A stretch of DNA of 64,000 bases from Hyaloperonospora brassicae (GCA_947650285.1 CANTFL010001315.1:434001-498000); one strand, 5' to 3'; counted from the stretch's first letter, positions 52,499 through 62,639 are shown. The notes: a model not told the origin generated them from the sequence alone. Translations and numbers: made by a program.

Positions 52499-55400
52499 AT
52501 GACTCCATATGCTCATATGGATATGATGCAACTCATTGCAACCTTGCAACAAGAGGTTCGCGAGTTGAGAGGACAAGCCCAAGCATCGAGGCAAACCGAC
52601 TCTAATGTGACAATGCACACCGCCTCACCGGCGACATCGTCTACAGCATACCGTCCAGTTGGTACACCTAAATTGAAGGACTTCAAGGTCATTGAGTTTA
52701 CCGGAGAAGAACGACACTCAGGACTTGGAGCAGATTGGGACTCGTTCAAGTACCAATTTGATGTGCAAATACATACGCTCGAGACCTTCGATCTCGTAGT
52801 CTGGAATGAAGAGCATCGACTGAGCGCTATGGCGATGTGCTTTCGCGGTGCTGCCTTTGGCCATTTCAAGTATCTCGCGGATCGAGGACTTACCGCCAAC
52901 TACGACAGTGTCTGCAGGTCCATGAAGAATCGATTTTGCTGTAAGCTGAGTCAGTCTCAACTGGGAAAGCTACTTGAAGCACCCAAGAGAACCAACACAA
53001 CGTGGACATCTCATATTGAGTACATGAGAGCTGTGGCGAGCCGTATGGATGGAAATCCAAGCAAGATTATCCTTGAATACTTCTGCTCATACTCTTGTCC
53101 ATCAGAGGAGAGAAGCTTGCTGGCGAAGATTGATCAAGACAGCTTGGAGTACGGGATCGAGCTCGAGAAAGCTATACGATATCTGACCTCCATCACAGGA
53201 AACGGAAAGGGATTCGTCTGTAAGCCAAAAGGGGCGACGAATTTGTACGAGCGTGCTGAAAGAGACAAGCCGAAGTTTGAGAAGAAACAGCGGAAGTCAA
53301 GACATGAATCTGGTGATGCGTACAGTGCAGGAGGAGCCAAGAAGTATCCTAAGCGAGCCTATTTCTTCTGTGAGGATGAGGGTCATATTGCTTCAACATG
53401 CCCACTCAAGAAGGAGTTTCTGGAGAAGAAGAAAAGGTCAACAGGCTCAGCTAATGTTGTGGAGACAACTCGCGAGATCCATAAGACAGAAGAGAATGAA
53501 TGTCAGTACGCATCATGCTGGGCGGCATTCAGATCCAGCTGGGATGAACGTGAATGGTTGCTGGACTCAGGCGCTAGTCACCACATATGCGGTACTGGAT
53601 TTGCGTTGCAAAACGAGTACGCATGCAATCTGTCCGTGACTATCGCAGATGGTCGCACCATCAGGTCTTCCACGTGTGGCAACATCGTGATGGAGATCAA
53701 TGTCAACGTAAATCAAAGCAAGATTCTGTTGCAAGACATGCACGTAATTCCAGGGCTGCGCAAAAACCTGCTATCGATTGGTCAACTTGCAAAGAAAGGT
53801 ATTCATACCTCATTTACCGACCAAGGAGCGTCACTGTGGAAGCTTGACGACACGGGAGTCAAAGTTATTGCTGGCTGTGCGACGTGGGACAATGGGCTTT
53901 GCTACCTCAATGGGCACGCAGTCGAATCAGCTATTGCGAGTGTCGCAGCGAAACCTGATGACAGCATCATGGAATGGCATGCTCGACTCGGTCATGTCAA
54001 CGTTGAGGATGTGGCGATGATCGAGAATCATGAATTGGCTGATGTTTTACACATCACTGACAAGAAGAGAAGTGACTGTGCTGCATGTCGCGAGGGGAAA
54101 CAAACAAGAGGTGCTAAAGCCCAAACAGACACATCCGAATCAGCACCAACGGACGAGATTGGCGCCGTAATTGGAGTTGACATTAAGACAAACGTCAAGC
54201 CTCACGATTACAGAGGCTGCACTCACTCTTTGCATGTCGTTGACTATGCATCTAGCTATGGAGAAGTCTTTCCAATGCGTGTTAAGTCCGACTGGTTTCC
54301 GTTGCTGACTGAATTCATTACAAGATTCGAACGACAATATGACGTGCGAGTGAAGGTCATCCGGAGCGACGATGAATTTGACACGAACAAGATAAGGTCG
54401 TGGTGTGCACAACGCGGTATTCGACAGCAACTAACGGAACCAGACGAATCGACTTCAAATGGAAAGGTGGACAGGCGCCACAGGACTTTGTTTGACGGCA
54501 TGCGGGCTATGATGTTTGATGCTGCCAAGGCTCCTCGGTTCCTATGGTCGGAAGCACTACGACATCAGTCATGGATAAGAAACCGACTCCCGACACGTGC
54601 GAATGGTGGAAACATGTCGCCTATTGAAGCCCTCACTGGACACAAGCCCAACCTTAGTCGCATACTAAAGTGGGGACAAAGGGTCACGGTTCATGTCAAG
54701 AGCAAGTCCATGGGTACCCGAAAGAAGTGTGAGCACGGAATATTCATCGGATATGATGATAAGGTGAAGGGTCATCGCGTGTACATCAAGCGTACTAAAA
54801 AGATCTTGGTATCGCAGCACGTCCAGTCAATAGACTCGGCCAAGAAGGGTATCGACAAAGATTTGAATGCTGGAAATGATGCACCCGCCTACAACATCTC
54901 TGACGAAGAGAGCCTACCAAGTCAAAGTGAAGATGGCTCGAGCATTTCTAATTGCGAGGAATCTGGGGTTGATTTAAACACTGGCAAAAATCAATCGCTA
55001 GCAGAACGACGTGAGCGTCGTCATGTCACCATGCCTGCTAGATATGCTGATGGTGCCGCAATGGTGGTTGTACGAGTGAAAGAGCCAAGATCCGTTAAAG
55101 AGGCCATGACTCTTCCTGAAAGGCAGAACTGGATCGATGCGATGAAGGCAGAGCTCGATGCACTTGTCGAAAATGGCACTTGGGAGGTTGTCGACGAACC
55201 AAACAAAGGTACAAACATCGTCGACAGCAAGTGGGTTTTGAAGATCAAGTTTGATGCTAATGGTGACGTTGAACGCTTTAAAGCAAGACTTGTAGCTCGA
55301 GGGTTTAGCCAGAAGTACGGCGTTGATTTCTCGGAGACATTCGCACCTGTCATCAAGATGAGCAGTGTGCGTTTATTTTTTGCACTATCAAGCTTGCTTG

Positions 55401-56518
55401 GACTACGACTGACTCATGGCGACGTTCCAAACGCCTACGTGAAGGGCTTGTTGCGCGAACTCATCTATATGAAGGCGCCAAGAGAGATGGACGTCGAGGA
55501 AAGCAAGGTACTCAAGCTGCTTAAGCCATTGTATGGGCTGAAACAGTCGGGTCGCTGCTGGAATGAGACGATGAACGAGTACATCATCGCACTTGGATTT
55601 AGTAAGTCACGACTCGACCCGTGCATCTATTACAAGCGCGACAAGAAAGAGCGGGTGATGTTCCTTGGGCTTTACGTGGATGATGTGCTGATCGCGTATC
55701 ATGACGAGGAGGAGCTGCGCGATGTCACACTGAAGCTGGAAGAACGGTTCAGCATCAAGATGCTCGGACCAGTGAAGAAATTTCTTGGTATCACAGTACA
55801 CGAAACCCAGCAAAGTTATTTTTTGTCGCAGCAGGGCATGATTTGTGACGCCCTCCGCGCGTTCAATCTGGAACATGTCAGAACTGTAACGACTCCAATG
55901 GATCCAAACACAGGTTATAATGGTGCTGACAGTGAGGAACTAGTGGATTTACATCGTGTACGTGAAGCTCTCGGTACGCTACTTTGGATTGCTAATTCTG
56001 CACGCCCGGACATAGCGTTTGCTACCAACTTTGCGTCAAGACATCGCGAGAAGCCTCGTAAGTGCCATTGGGAGCTGATCAAACGGATTTTTCGCTACCT
56101 TAAGGGCACATCGGATCGTGGTTTGCGCTACTGGAAGTCAAGTGAGGCTGTTTCAATTGAAACACTTGAGGTCAACATTTGGTCCGATGCTGATTGGGCT
56201 GGTGATCGAGTCGACCGAAAATTAACGAGCGGAGCCTTCCTTTCGATAAATGGGCGGCCGATAGCATGGAGTTCAAAGAAGCAAGCCGTTGTTGCGATGT
56301 CGACTATGGAAGCAGAGTTCATCGCCGGTGCAACAAGTGTTTCTGAATGTGGATGGATTCGACAACTTCTTCATGAACTGCTCAGCATCAAGATTGTCCC
56401 AAGTATCATGGTTGACAACCAAAGCGCGATACGAACGATGAAGAATGAGATGGTGTCAGCTGCTGCAAAGCACATTGCTCTGCGGTATCACTTCATCAAG
56501 GATGAAACTAGCAAATGA
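52499..56518 (+). CDS. Element F gag-pol polyprotein
   Basis: The first ATG of the frame is at 52499, giving 1339 residues up to TGA 56516-56518. The order is gag; a zinc knuckle near residue 295; protease with DSGASHHICG (near 350); pre-integrase HARLGHVN and CAACREGKQTRG (near 485-540); integrase core (near 550-720); RT with YVDDVL (near 1055); and RNase H with WSDADWAGD and STMEAEF (near 1230-1280). Two flaws are visible. The knuckle reads YFFCEDEGHIASTC, with Tyr for the first Cys. The TGA cuts off the last 43 codons, which remain open in frame to TAG 56648-56650 and include LADILTKPLP. Otherwise it is complete and open. Confidence 0.93.
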   Translation: MTPYAHMDMMQLIATLQQEVRELRGQAQASRQTDSNVTMHTASPATSSTAYRPVGTPKLKDFKVIEFTGEERHSGLGADWDSFKYQFDVQIHTLETFDLVVWNEEHRLSAMAMCFRGAAFGHFKYLADRGLTANYDSVCRSMKNRFCCKLSQSQLGKLLEAPKRTNTTWTSHIEYMRAVASRMDGNPSKIILEYFCSYSCPSEERSLLAKIDQDSLEYGIELEKAIRYLTSITGNGKGFVCKPKGATNLYERAERDKPKFEKKQRKSRHESGDAYSAGGAKKYPKRAYFFCEDEGHIASTCPLKKEFLEKKKRSTGSANVVETTREIHKTEENECQYASCWAAFRSSWDEREWLLDSGASHHICGTGFALQNEYACNLSVTIADGRTIRSSTCGNIVMEINVNVNQSKILLQDMHVIPGLRKNLLSIGQLAKKGIHTSFTDQGASLWKLDDTGVKVIAGCATWDNGLCYLNGHAVESAIASVAAKPDDSIMEWHARLGHVNVEDVAMIENHELADVLHITDKKRSDCAACREGKQTRGAKAQTDTSESAPTDEIGAVIGVDIKTNVKPHDYRGCTHSLHVVDYASSYGEVFPMRVKSDWFPLLTEFITRFERQYDVRVKVIRSDDEFDTNKIRSWCAQRGIRQQLTEPDESTSNGKVDRRHRTLFDGMRAMMFDAAKAPRFLWSEALRHQSWIRNRLPTRANGGNMSPIEALTGHKPNLSRILKWGQRVTVHVKSKSMGTRKKCEHGIFIGYDDKVKGHRVYIKRTKKILVSQHVQSIDSAKKGIDKDLNAGNDAPAYNISDEESLPSQSEDGSSISNCEESGVDLNTGKNQSLAERRERRHVTMPARYADGAAMVVVRVKEPRSVKEAMTLPERQNWIDAMKAELDALVENGTWEVVDEPNKGTNIVDSKWVLKIKFDANGDVERFKARLVARGFSQKYGVDFSETFAPVIKMSSVRLFFALSSLLGLRLTHGDVPNAYVKGLLRELIYMKAPREMDVEESKVLKLLKPLYGLKQSGRCWNETMNEYIIALGFSKSRLDPCIYYKRDKKERVMFLGLYVDDVLIAYHDEEELRDVTLKLEERFSIKMLGPVKKFLGITVHETQQSYFLSQQGMICDALRAFNLEHVRTVTTPMDPNTGYNGADSEELVDLHRVREALGTLLWIANSARPDIAFATNFASRHREKPRKCHWELIKRIFRYLKGTSDRGLRYWKSSEAVSIETLEVNIWSDADWAGDRVDRKLTSGAFLSINGRPIAWSSKKQAVVAMSTMEAEFIAGATSVSECGWIRQLLHELLSIKIVPSIMVDNQSAIRTMKNEMVSAAAKHIALRYHFIKDETSK

Positions 56519-56670
56519 CTCGTAAGTGTGAAATGGTGTGCCAGTAAGGACCAGCTTGCAGACATTTTGACCAAGCCGCTACCGCGTCAAATATTCGAGG
56601 AGCTAAGATGTCAACTTCAGGTGGAGAAGCGCGAGTTACAAGGTAATTAGCTCATCACGGTCAGGAGGAG

Positions 56671-56978
56671 TGTTGCAGATCGACCGTTGCTGTCGCATAA
56701 CACTTTACGTGATTTATGATCACGCCAGGTAAATGTTAACCACATATATTGTTGTAGTAGCCGATGATGATGCCAGGTCCATGGGAAGACGCAAGATCAT
56801 TAGAGAGGAAACAATGCATGTCAGTGGTAGTGGTTAATACGTCAATATATTTCTCAGTTCACAATTATCCTCACAGTACGCAAGTACTACTACATCCAGC
56901 AGCGAAGAGTCGACTACTGAGTTCAAGAACTCCGGCGCGCACAAAGCTAGAGAGCGGACGCGTCGTAAACAGAGAAAA
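56671..56978 (+). repeat. 3' LTR of element F
   Basis: This is the 308-base partner of 52038-52345, with one difference. It is preceded by AGGAGGAG and followed by ATAGC. Confidence 0.95.
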
Positions 56979-56983
56979 ATAGC

Positions 56984-57492
56984 TGGCAGTGGGTAGTGGG
57001 TTGGCAGCTAGCTACTGCCAAAAGTCACCATATAAACGTAATGTTCCCTCAATCTGACCCGCTCTAGTTGACCTCTGTGACGGTTTTTCTGCTAAGAGAA
57101 TATTCATGTTGACATCCAATAACTGTCAATATCATGGAACGAGTTCATTGATTACACTCGGCTACATACAGCTCCGTGTGCATTGCAGGTTGGTGGTCAC
57201 GACACCAAGTGCAAGAAGAATGTTCAGGTCTGCCGATGATCTGCACGGCAAATGGCACCGAGGGCGGCAGCGCTCGACGCATGCATTCCAAATCGCAGGC
57301 TTTCATTCATGAATCCTTCCTGGCAACTCATGCGCTACGCCAATCCCTTCATTTTCATTCGTCTCTTTGTCGCTCGTCTCGTGCTGCTTTGTCTTCAATG
57401 CGACTTATGCATAGCCCATCGTCCTACAACGATTCACAAAGCGACGCTTTGCAGTCCACAAAGACCGCTCACCACTAGTGTCATGAGTGCAT
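56984..57492. other. Boundary between transposons and host genes
   Basis: This segment holds the 3' flank of the minus-strand EB1-type gene. I see no gene or repeat in it. No canonical AATAAA is evident in the part nearest the stop codon. Confidence 0.5.
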
Positions 57493-58532
57493 CTACATCT
57501 GCTCGTCCTGCGGTTCGCCTGCAACCTGCTCGTCCTCAGGTCCGTCTTCTTCTGTAGCGTACAGTACCTTGAAAACAGCTTGGACCAACGGATTCGTTTC
57601 GCTCTCTTCCGTCGATTGCAGCATGATTTCAACCTCCCGCAGCTTGTGGAAATAAAAGTCTCGTTCCTTCTCCAAGCTTTCCACCTGCCACCCCCACATG
57701 GCTTGTGTGAGCTTACGATGCAGACGCCCTTCGTTGAAACAACAACAACAACAATTACACGTACCATCGCCCGCAGCTCGCCACTCTCTTTCATCAAGTC
57801 CTTATTGTTGGCAACCAGCTCCTCGAGCTCTTTTTCCAGCGGCTCTGTTGCTGCAGCAATTGCAGCTTCCACGTCCACCGCAGACGCAGCAGAGCTAGCA
57901 GACGACCCAGTGCTACCAACAGGACGACGTGACGCCCCCATTGACGTCTTCGCAGGACGTGCTACCGTCGTCGTTGTGCCGGCGCTGGACGCGGTCCGTG
58001 CACCAGCTCTCGCCGTCGTCACGGCTGCTGCTGCTGCTCCGGCTTTACGACGTATCGGCGCCGCGGCCGTCGACGAGAACGCGGCGGCTCGGCCGCCAAA
58101 CTTGTGTGTAAACTGTGCACCGCCTTTTCCCTTGTCGCGCTGGGCCACGGGATCATATGGCTGCCCCGACGCATTGCGCTCGTAAAAGGCCTTGAACCAC
58201 TGCATGAACTCGAGGTTGTCCTGGTACTTGCCACGCACGAGCCGATCGACTTCCACGTGCTTGTCGATCTTGAGCTGCACAAAGGCCTTCTGCAAGACTT
58301 TGTAGTTCTGAATGTACTCGTAGTCCTTATTGGCCGACCAGTCGACTTTGCTCATCTGGACTCGGCCCGGGTACATGGCGTCCAGGATCTGGCAGGCCAC
58401 GGCGCCCGTGCACGTCTGCTCGACCTTGGCGAGCGACACGCCGCAGAGCGCGTTGATCCAGTCCAAGATCTCCTTGCGGCCGACAAAGTACGTGCCGTCC
58501 ATGAGGCTCATGCTCTGATCTGCTGCTGCCAT
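57493..58532 (-). CDS. EB1-type microtubule plus-end-binding protein
   Basis: Two exons, 58532-57765 and 57684-57493, are separated by an 80-base intron with a GTACGT donor and CAG acceptor, phase 0. They give 319 residues. The N-terminus is a calponin-homology domain (about residues 15-118: YFVGRKEILDWINALCG, then KDYEYIQNYKVLQKAF) that binds growing microtubule ends in EB proteins. An Ala/Thr/Arg-rich linker follows (about 120-215). The C-terminus is the EB1 coiled coil (LEKELEELVANN, then VESLEKERDFYFHKLREVE). The chain ends DEQM, not the EEY/F tail through which animal EB1 binds CAP-Gly proteins. It shares a 248-base intergenic region with the divergent gene starting at 58781. A GA repeat sits just upstream of the start. 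Confidence 0.92.
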
Positions 58533-58780
58533 GAGAGAGAGAGAGAGAGAGACGTGGCGGCGGCGACTGATGCGGCTGCTGCTGCTGCTGTCGAGAGGTT
58601 GGTCTGACTGCGACCGTCGCGTCGTGACGGGGTTTTAGAAACGTCGTGGATAGAAACGGTAGTACCGGTGGAGCAACCTCGCGACAGGTGCGAAACGAGA
58701 CGCGAGAGAGAACCGGTTGTTGTTGTTTTGGTTGACGTCGTCGGTTTTTTTTGTAACCTGACTCGTTGGGGGTCGCGACA
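58533..58780. promoter_or_regulatory. Shared divergent promoter region
   Basis: This is the only DNA between the start codons of the EB1-type gene (minus) and the basic-protein gene (plus), so promoter elements for both probably lie here. It contains a GA repeat (58533-58551), CTG/GCT repeats near 58573-58593 and a T-run near 58746. I cannot identify a specific initiator element. Confidence 0.45.
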
Positions 58781-59387
58781 ATGGCCAAGAAGACAACAGG
58801 TGCGGCGGCATGACGTAGCGCGAGCGTGTTGTTGTACAGTATTGACATGACTTTTGCGTCGTGTTGGGGCTGACGGAATACGGATGATGCAGCATCGAGG
58901 TCCAAGAGTAATGGCGGCAAGAAGCGCGACGGTAGCAAGAAGTCCAGGAAGAGTGGGATGTGCATGGCGCTGACGAAGCCCAAGAGGTACGTGCTGTCTG
59001 GTCGTACCGACGATACTTGTGATGCTGTATACTTAGTCAAGCTCGTGCTGGTTTGGCTTCGGATCTCTCACTTTTTGCTTTTTTCTCTGGCTGCTATGCG
59101 GCGAGCAGAGCTGTTGTCGCAACTCGTGTCGACAAGAGCGATCCTCAGCATGTGAAACGGCAGATGAAACTGGCCAAGCGCTCGACAACACCGGTACCGA
59201 ACGAGTGGCGCAACTTTGACGAGCGTATGGCTGCCAAGCTTAAAAGCAGAACGTCACAGTCTACGGCCGCAGCGCCATCGACGTTTGTAGTGGCAGCACC
59301 GACGTTCCAGTTGTACGTGGTGCTGGACCCTTGACGTTTTTGTGTGAAGCTGCGGTTGTTTCTCTGATCTTATGCTGCTGCTGTTGC

Positions 59388-59420
<33 letters not shown>

Positions 59421-59785
59421 ACTGCTGCTTGTCTTGTTCTTGAAGTAATGCGAACCCCGTGCAGCCGAAGATGGCGGTGCGTGAAGTGAGAGGCTTTGAC
59501 GGCTTCATGGCTGCGCTGGAGGCTCCGAAGGACGCGCCGACGGTGACGTTGAACCAAGTGACCCGCCCGGCAAAACCCGTACAGCTCGAGTACGGCAGCA
59601 GCAACGTGTTTGCCGTGCTGGATCGAGGTGACGAAGAGCAAATGCCAGCAGCTGTGCAAGCTGCGCCAGCGTTCATACAGCCGGCGACGTTCACATTTGC
59701 AGCCGCCAAGCAGACGTTCCCGCCGCAGTCTATACGTTGTTTGGAGACGCAAGTGGCAGCAGTCGAGATTGATCCGGATTTATGA
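58781..59785 (+). CDS. Small basic protein of unknown function, four exons
   Basis: The proposed exons are 58781-58799, 58893-58986, 59109-59312 and 59446-59785, giving 218 residues. Phases agree at every junction, and two of three donors read GTACGT. The N-terminus is very basic (KKRDGSKKSRKSG), suggesting a nuclear or RNA-related protein. A middle segment reads KRSTTPVPNEWRNFDERMAA. The C-terminal half (REVRGFDGFMAALEAP, then QLEYGSSNVFAVLD) is moderately hydrophobic and ends in a Pro/Ala-rich stretch. An alternative last acceptor at 59464 would pair with a weaker donor. The third intron contains CTG/TTG repeats (59370-59436). I do not recognise the family. Transcript data would settle the exons. 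Confidence 0.65.
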
Positions 59786-60459
59786 GATGGCCATGTGGTA
59801 GGCAGCTGTATGTATGTGGTCGAGGGAACGTCAAGCATGTTGTTTGAGCCCGATCGCTGCTGTCAGTATTTTGATGCCTATAGTGACTGCACGCAATGGA
59901 TTGCAAAAAGACAGGATACGTCGGCGTGCATCCGGTAAGTTCGCTTTTAGAAAGCAGATCACAGCTTGTATGTGTGTGTGTGTTTTTGACATCCGAAATG
60001 CTGCGTGTGTGGCGAACAAACAAAAACGCGCAGCCCATTTAACTCAAGTCCATTGACACACCCTTGTCGCGGTTTAGAAACGCGAACTTGCGCGACTGAA
60101 CAAAGTTGCCGCGCAACATACGAGTCGCTCGTGTCACCGGTACCCCCACTGGGGACCAAAAAACCCACCAGCAAATTGCTACGTAGTTGCAAAGGGCGAC
60201 GTATGTTGCACGACACTCGACCGCCCCCGAAGTTGCGCCTCGTTCGCCCGCTAGTAAATGTTGCGCCAGCGTCGCGCGACATTCAAACCTTCCGCTTCGC
60301 CGCCGGAAGAAAAGAGTGGGTACACGCACCGACAGCGCCGTCCACGCCTCGCACCCGACCGACGACCGCCACGTCCGACCGCTCAACGGGGGCGGACACT
60401 ACTCGCTATCGACGACAAAGACGCAGTAACAGTGGCAGTGGCAGCAGCAGACGGACTCT
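59786..60459. other. Intergenic region upstream of AMPK beta gene
   Basis: This holds the 3' end of the preceding gene and the promoter and leader of the next. A GT run (59971-59983) is present. I see no supported gene. Confidence 0.5.
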
Positions 60460-61550
60460 ATGGGCAGCGCCAGCAGCAAAGCAGACGACGTCGATCCCAA
60501 ACATTTGGGCGCCGACCCGAACGATCCGAACGCCTTTGCGCTGCACCAGCACCCGTATTACAGCCAATCAGGACACGACAAGACGCACCAGCAGCCGACT
60601 CGGGAAGACGGCAGCTGCGTGGAGACTGCCCGAGACAGCACGCGGCCCCAGTCGCTGTCGTCGTCGGCTTTGCAGCAGCAACAACAGCAGCAGCAGTGCG
60701 ATGCCGACGAGCACAGTACGACCGAAGCTATGGACGTGGACCTCCCGCCCGCGTCGCTGGACGGTGCGCCGTACTTGAACGGAGAAAGGACCGGTACAGC
60801 TCCGTTGGACGGGCAAGCCGAGCGAAACAGGGGGCACGGGACCGACGCGACGGACGTTGCAATGGCGCCTCGCGAAGATGTGGTGCCTATGGTGTTCAAG
60901 TGGGAGCACGGCGGCCGCAATGTGTTTATCACCGGCACGTTCAATGGATGGGACAAGCAGTGCCCCATGCACCGCTCGGGCAATGACTTTACGTACATTG
61001 CTAACCTGACACGGGGGAAGCACATGTACAAGTTTGTCGTGGACGACGACTGGCGGTTTGCACCTGACCAGCTCACGATGGCCGATGTTGAAGGCAATGT
61101 GAACAATTATGTCGACGTGTCGGAGTTTGCTCCGCTGTCGGACTTTGACGGGAAGAACAAGGCACTGGATGACGACGACGACGACGCGGAGAACCCGTAC
61201 TCGCGGTACATTCCTGAGATTGACGAATACACCAAAGAGCCCCCTCCACTTCCGCCGCACTTGCGGCACATCATACTGAACAAGGTACGTCCATTTCGTG
61301 CGAGTGGTGCATGCGCAGACTGTTGCGCTGGTCTTGACTGGTGTGTTGTGTGTCTTGTGTGGGATGCCTTGTCGTGTAGGCGCCGCCAACAGTCGATGGA
61401 CGATTGCTGCCTGTGCCGCAGCACGTGGCGCTCAATCATCTCTACTGCACGGCAATCAAGGACGGCATGATGGTGCTCGGCATCACCAATCGCTACAAGC
61501 AAAAGTTCGTGACTACCGTTTATTATAGCCTCATGCCTGGCGCCAACTAG
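60460..61550 (+). CDS. PRKAB: AMP-activated protein kinase beta subunit
   Basis: Two exons, 60460-61284 and 61380-61550, are joined in phase 0 across a 95-base intron (GTACGT donor, TAG acceptor). They give 331 residues. The protein is the scaffold and glycogen-sensing subunit of the AMPK/SNF1 complex. It starts MGSASSK, a good N-myristoylation signal that would place the complex on membranes. A disordered region includes eight Gln (72-79). The carbohydrate-binding module (about 142-221) keeps Trp164, Lys191, Trp198 and Asn215, which correspond to known glycogen-contacting residues. The C-terminal alpha/gamma-interaction domain (about 249-331) begins PYSRYIPEID and ends FVTTVYYSLMPGAN. An acidic Asp run (237-242) separates the two. 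Confidence 0.95.
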
Positions 61551-62264
61551 CTCTCGTTGTATTGGCACGAGCTTGCGGCTTTGGACGACGACAGCAGCAG
61601 CGGTGCCAAGGCAGTCTAGTCTCATGATTTGATCTACTGCAGAAGACAGCGAAACGAGTAGAACACGGGAGGAAGAGTGGAGCCAAATCGTACATGATCC
61701 AAGCGGTGGATACGGCGTGGGCATGCAGTGCGCATGCGCTGCTCCGCTTCTGTAGGAAGTAGTAGACAAGAGCTCTTGTAGCAAGGGGCTGCTTGCACTG
61801 GTAGTGTAGTACAGCACATAGTGCGAAAGTGGCAGGCCATCGCCAACCTAGGAAGGGCACAGCTTTACGAACAAGAACAAGCAATGAATGGGAAGCAGGT
61901 ACTGTCCCCAGCCATCGCCACCACCACCGACACGCTCACACGCATGTAACACACGGCAGCCATTTCACGCAGCGACGGAAGAAACAATCTACATTTTTTC
62001 ACTCTTCAGCAGCAGCACCACCAGCAGCAAGAGCGCCCGCTTCACCAGGTCAACGTCAGCTTGTTGACAACTGTCCTGCCATGTCGGCCTTGTCTACCAC
62101 CTTCCCCTCCTCCATCATCGTCGTCGTCACGAGACCCCGCACTCTTCTCCTCGACTTCCCGTCTCGCCTCTTGTCACCAGAGCGAGCTGAGCCCGAGCAG
62201 GTGGACGCATGGCCACGTCCCGGCAGCAGAGTTCTCTGCCCCTGGAGACTGTCCGACTGCATCG
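61551..62264. other. Region between convergent 3' ends
   Basis: This lies between the AMPK beta stop and the minus-strand TMEM258 stop. Long open frames exist on both strands because of GC-rich repeats (CAGCAG, CACCAC), but none has a domain or a believable start, and they overlap each other. Confidence 0.55.
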
Positions 62265-62639
62265 TTATACGTAGATCTCGGCCCACAAGAAGAGGAAGAG
62301 CGAGCCAAAGCCCAGCAGCGATGCTCCGATGACCGACAGCACCAGCTCGACAAGCGCGTTCTTCTTTGGCGCCACAGCGCGTGTAAAGAAGAGCGCCATG
62401 AACACAAGTCCATTGAGCAAGAGCGCGACCGTGAGCGAGCCGTACCGCTGGGGATCCACAGGACTCGTGTACGGGATTTCCTACAGCATCGAACGGCAAC
62501 GAGAAGAGAGATACATAGAAGAGAGAGAGAGAGGAAGAGAGAGAGAGAGAGAGAGGAGCAAAAGCGCAGGTCAGAACCGGTGAAGGAGTCTGTCTGCACA
62601 CGCAGACGCAGCAGACGAACGCGCACGTACGATCTCCAT
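62265..62639 (-). CDS. TMEM258: TMEM258/OST5-type oligosaccharyltransferase subunit
   Basis: Two exons give 74 residues. A nine-base first exon at 62639-62631 encodes Met-Glu-Ile. The second exon is 62480-62265. The 150-base intron has a GTACGT donor and TAG acceptor, phase 0, and holds a GA/TC microsatellite. The second exon begins EIPYTSPVDPQRYGSL and has two membrane segments. The chain ends GFGSLFLFLWAEIYV, closely like the end of animal TMEM258. The length also fits (79 residues in human). The family is a small subunit of oligosaccharyltransferase in the ER membrane, acting in N-glycosylation. The tiny first exon is inferred from frame, splice sites and similarity to the MEL start of TMEM258. 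Confidence 0.85.
62521..62557. repeat. GA microsatellite in TMEM258 intron
   Basis: Two GA runs with one interruption occupy the 3' half of the intron. On the transcribed strand they make a long CU tract before the acceptor, which may serve as the pyrimidine tract. Confidence 0.8.

Larger units (their letters stand above)
52038..56978 (+). mobile_element. Copia element F, recent, nearly intact
   Basis: This 4941-base Ty1/Copia element has 308-base LTRs (52038-52345, 56671-56978) that differ by a single base (G/C near the 5' end). The target duplication ATAGC occupies 52033-52037 and 56979-56983. A polypurine tract (AGGAGGAG) directly precedes the 3' LTR. The primer-binding site adjoins the 5' LTR. 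One long gag-pol frame fills the interior and is stopped early by one TGA. The near-identical LTRs indicate a very recent insertion. It lies about 510 bases from the stop codon of the EB1-type gene. Confidence 0.97.

Noticed and set aside
59261..59752. Poly-Gln frame opposite the basic-protein gene
   Set aside because: The Gln run comes from CTG/TTG repeats in an intron of the plus-strand gene, and the rest is antisense to its exons.
59820..60460. Long plus-strand frames upstream of the AMPK beta start
   Set aside because: They are not in frame with the AMPK beta ATG at 60460 and show no domain. The myristoylation signal at 60460 supports that start.
60558..61389. Long minus-strand frame opposite AMPK beta
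   Set aside because: It is GC-rich antisense shadow. The plus-strand protein has unambiguous domains, and the antisense has none.
61829..62332. 167-codon plus-strand frame downstream of AMPK beta
   Set aside because: It is low-complexity, His- and Arg-rich, has no domain, and overlaps the end of the TMEM258 gene on the other strand.
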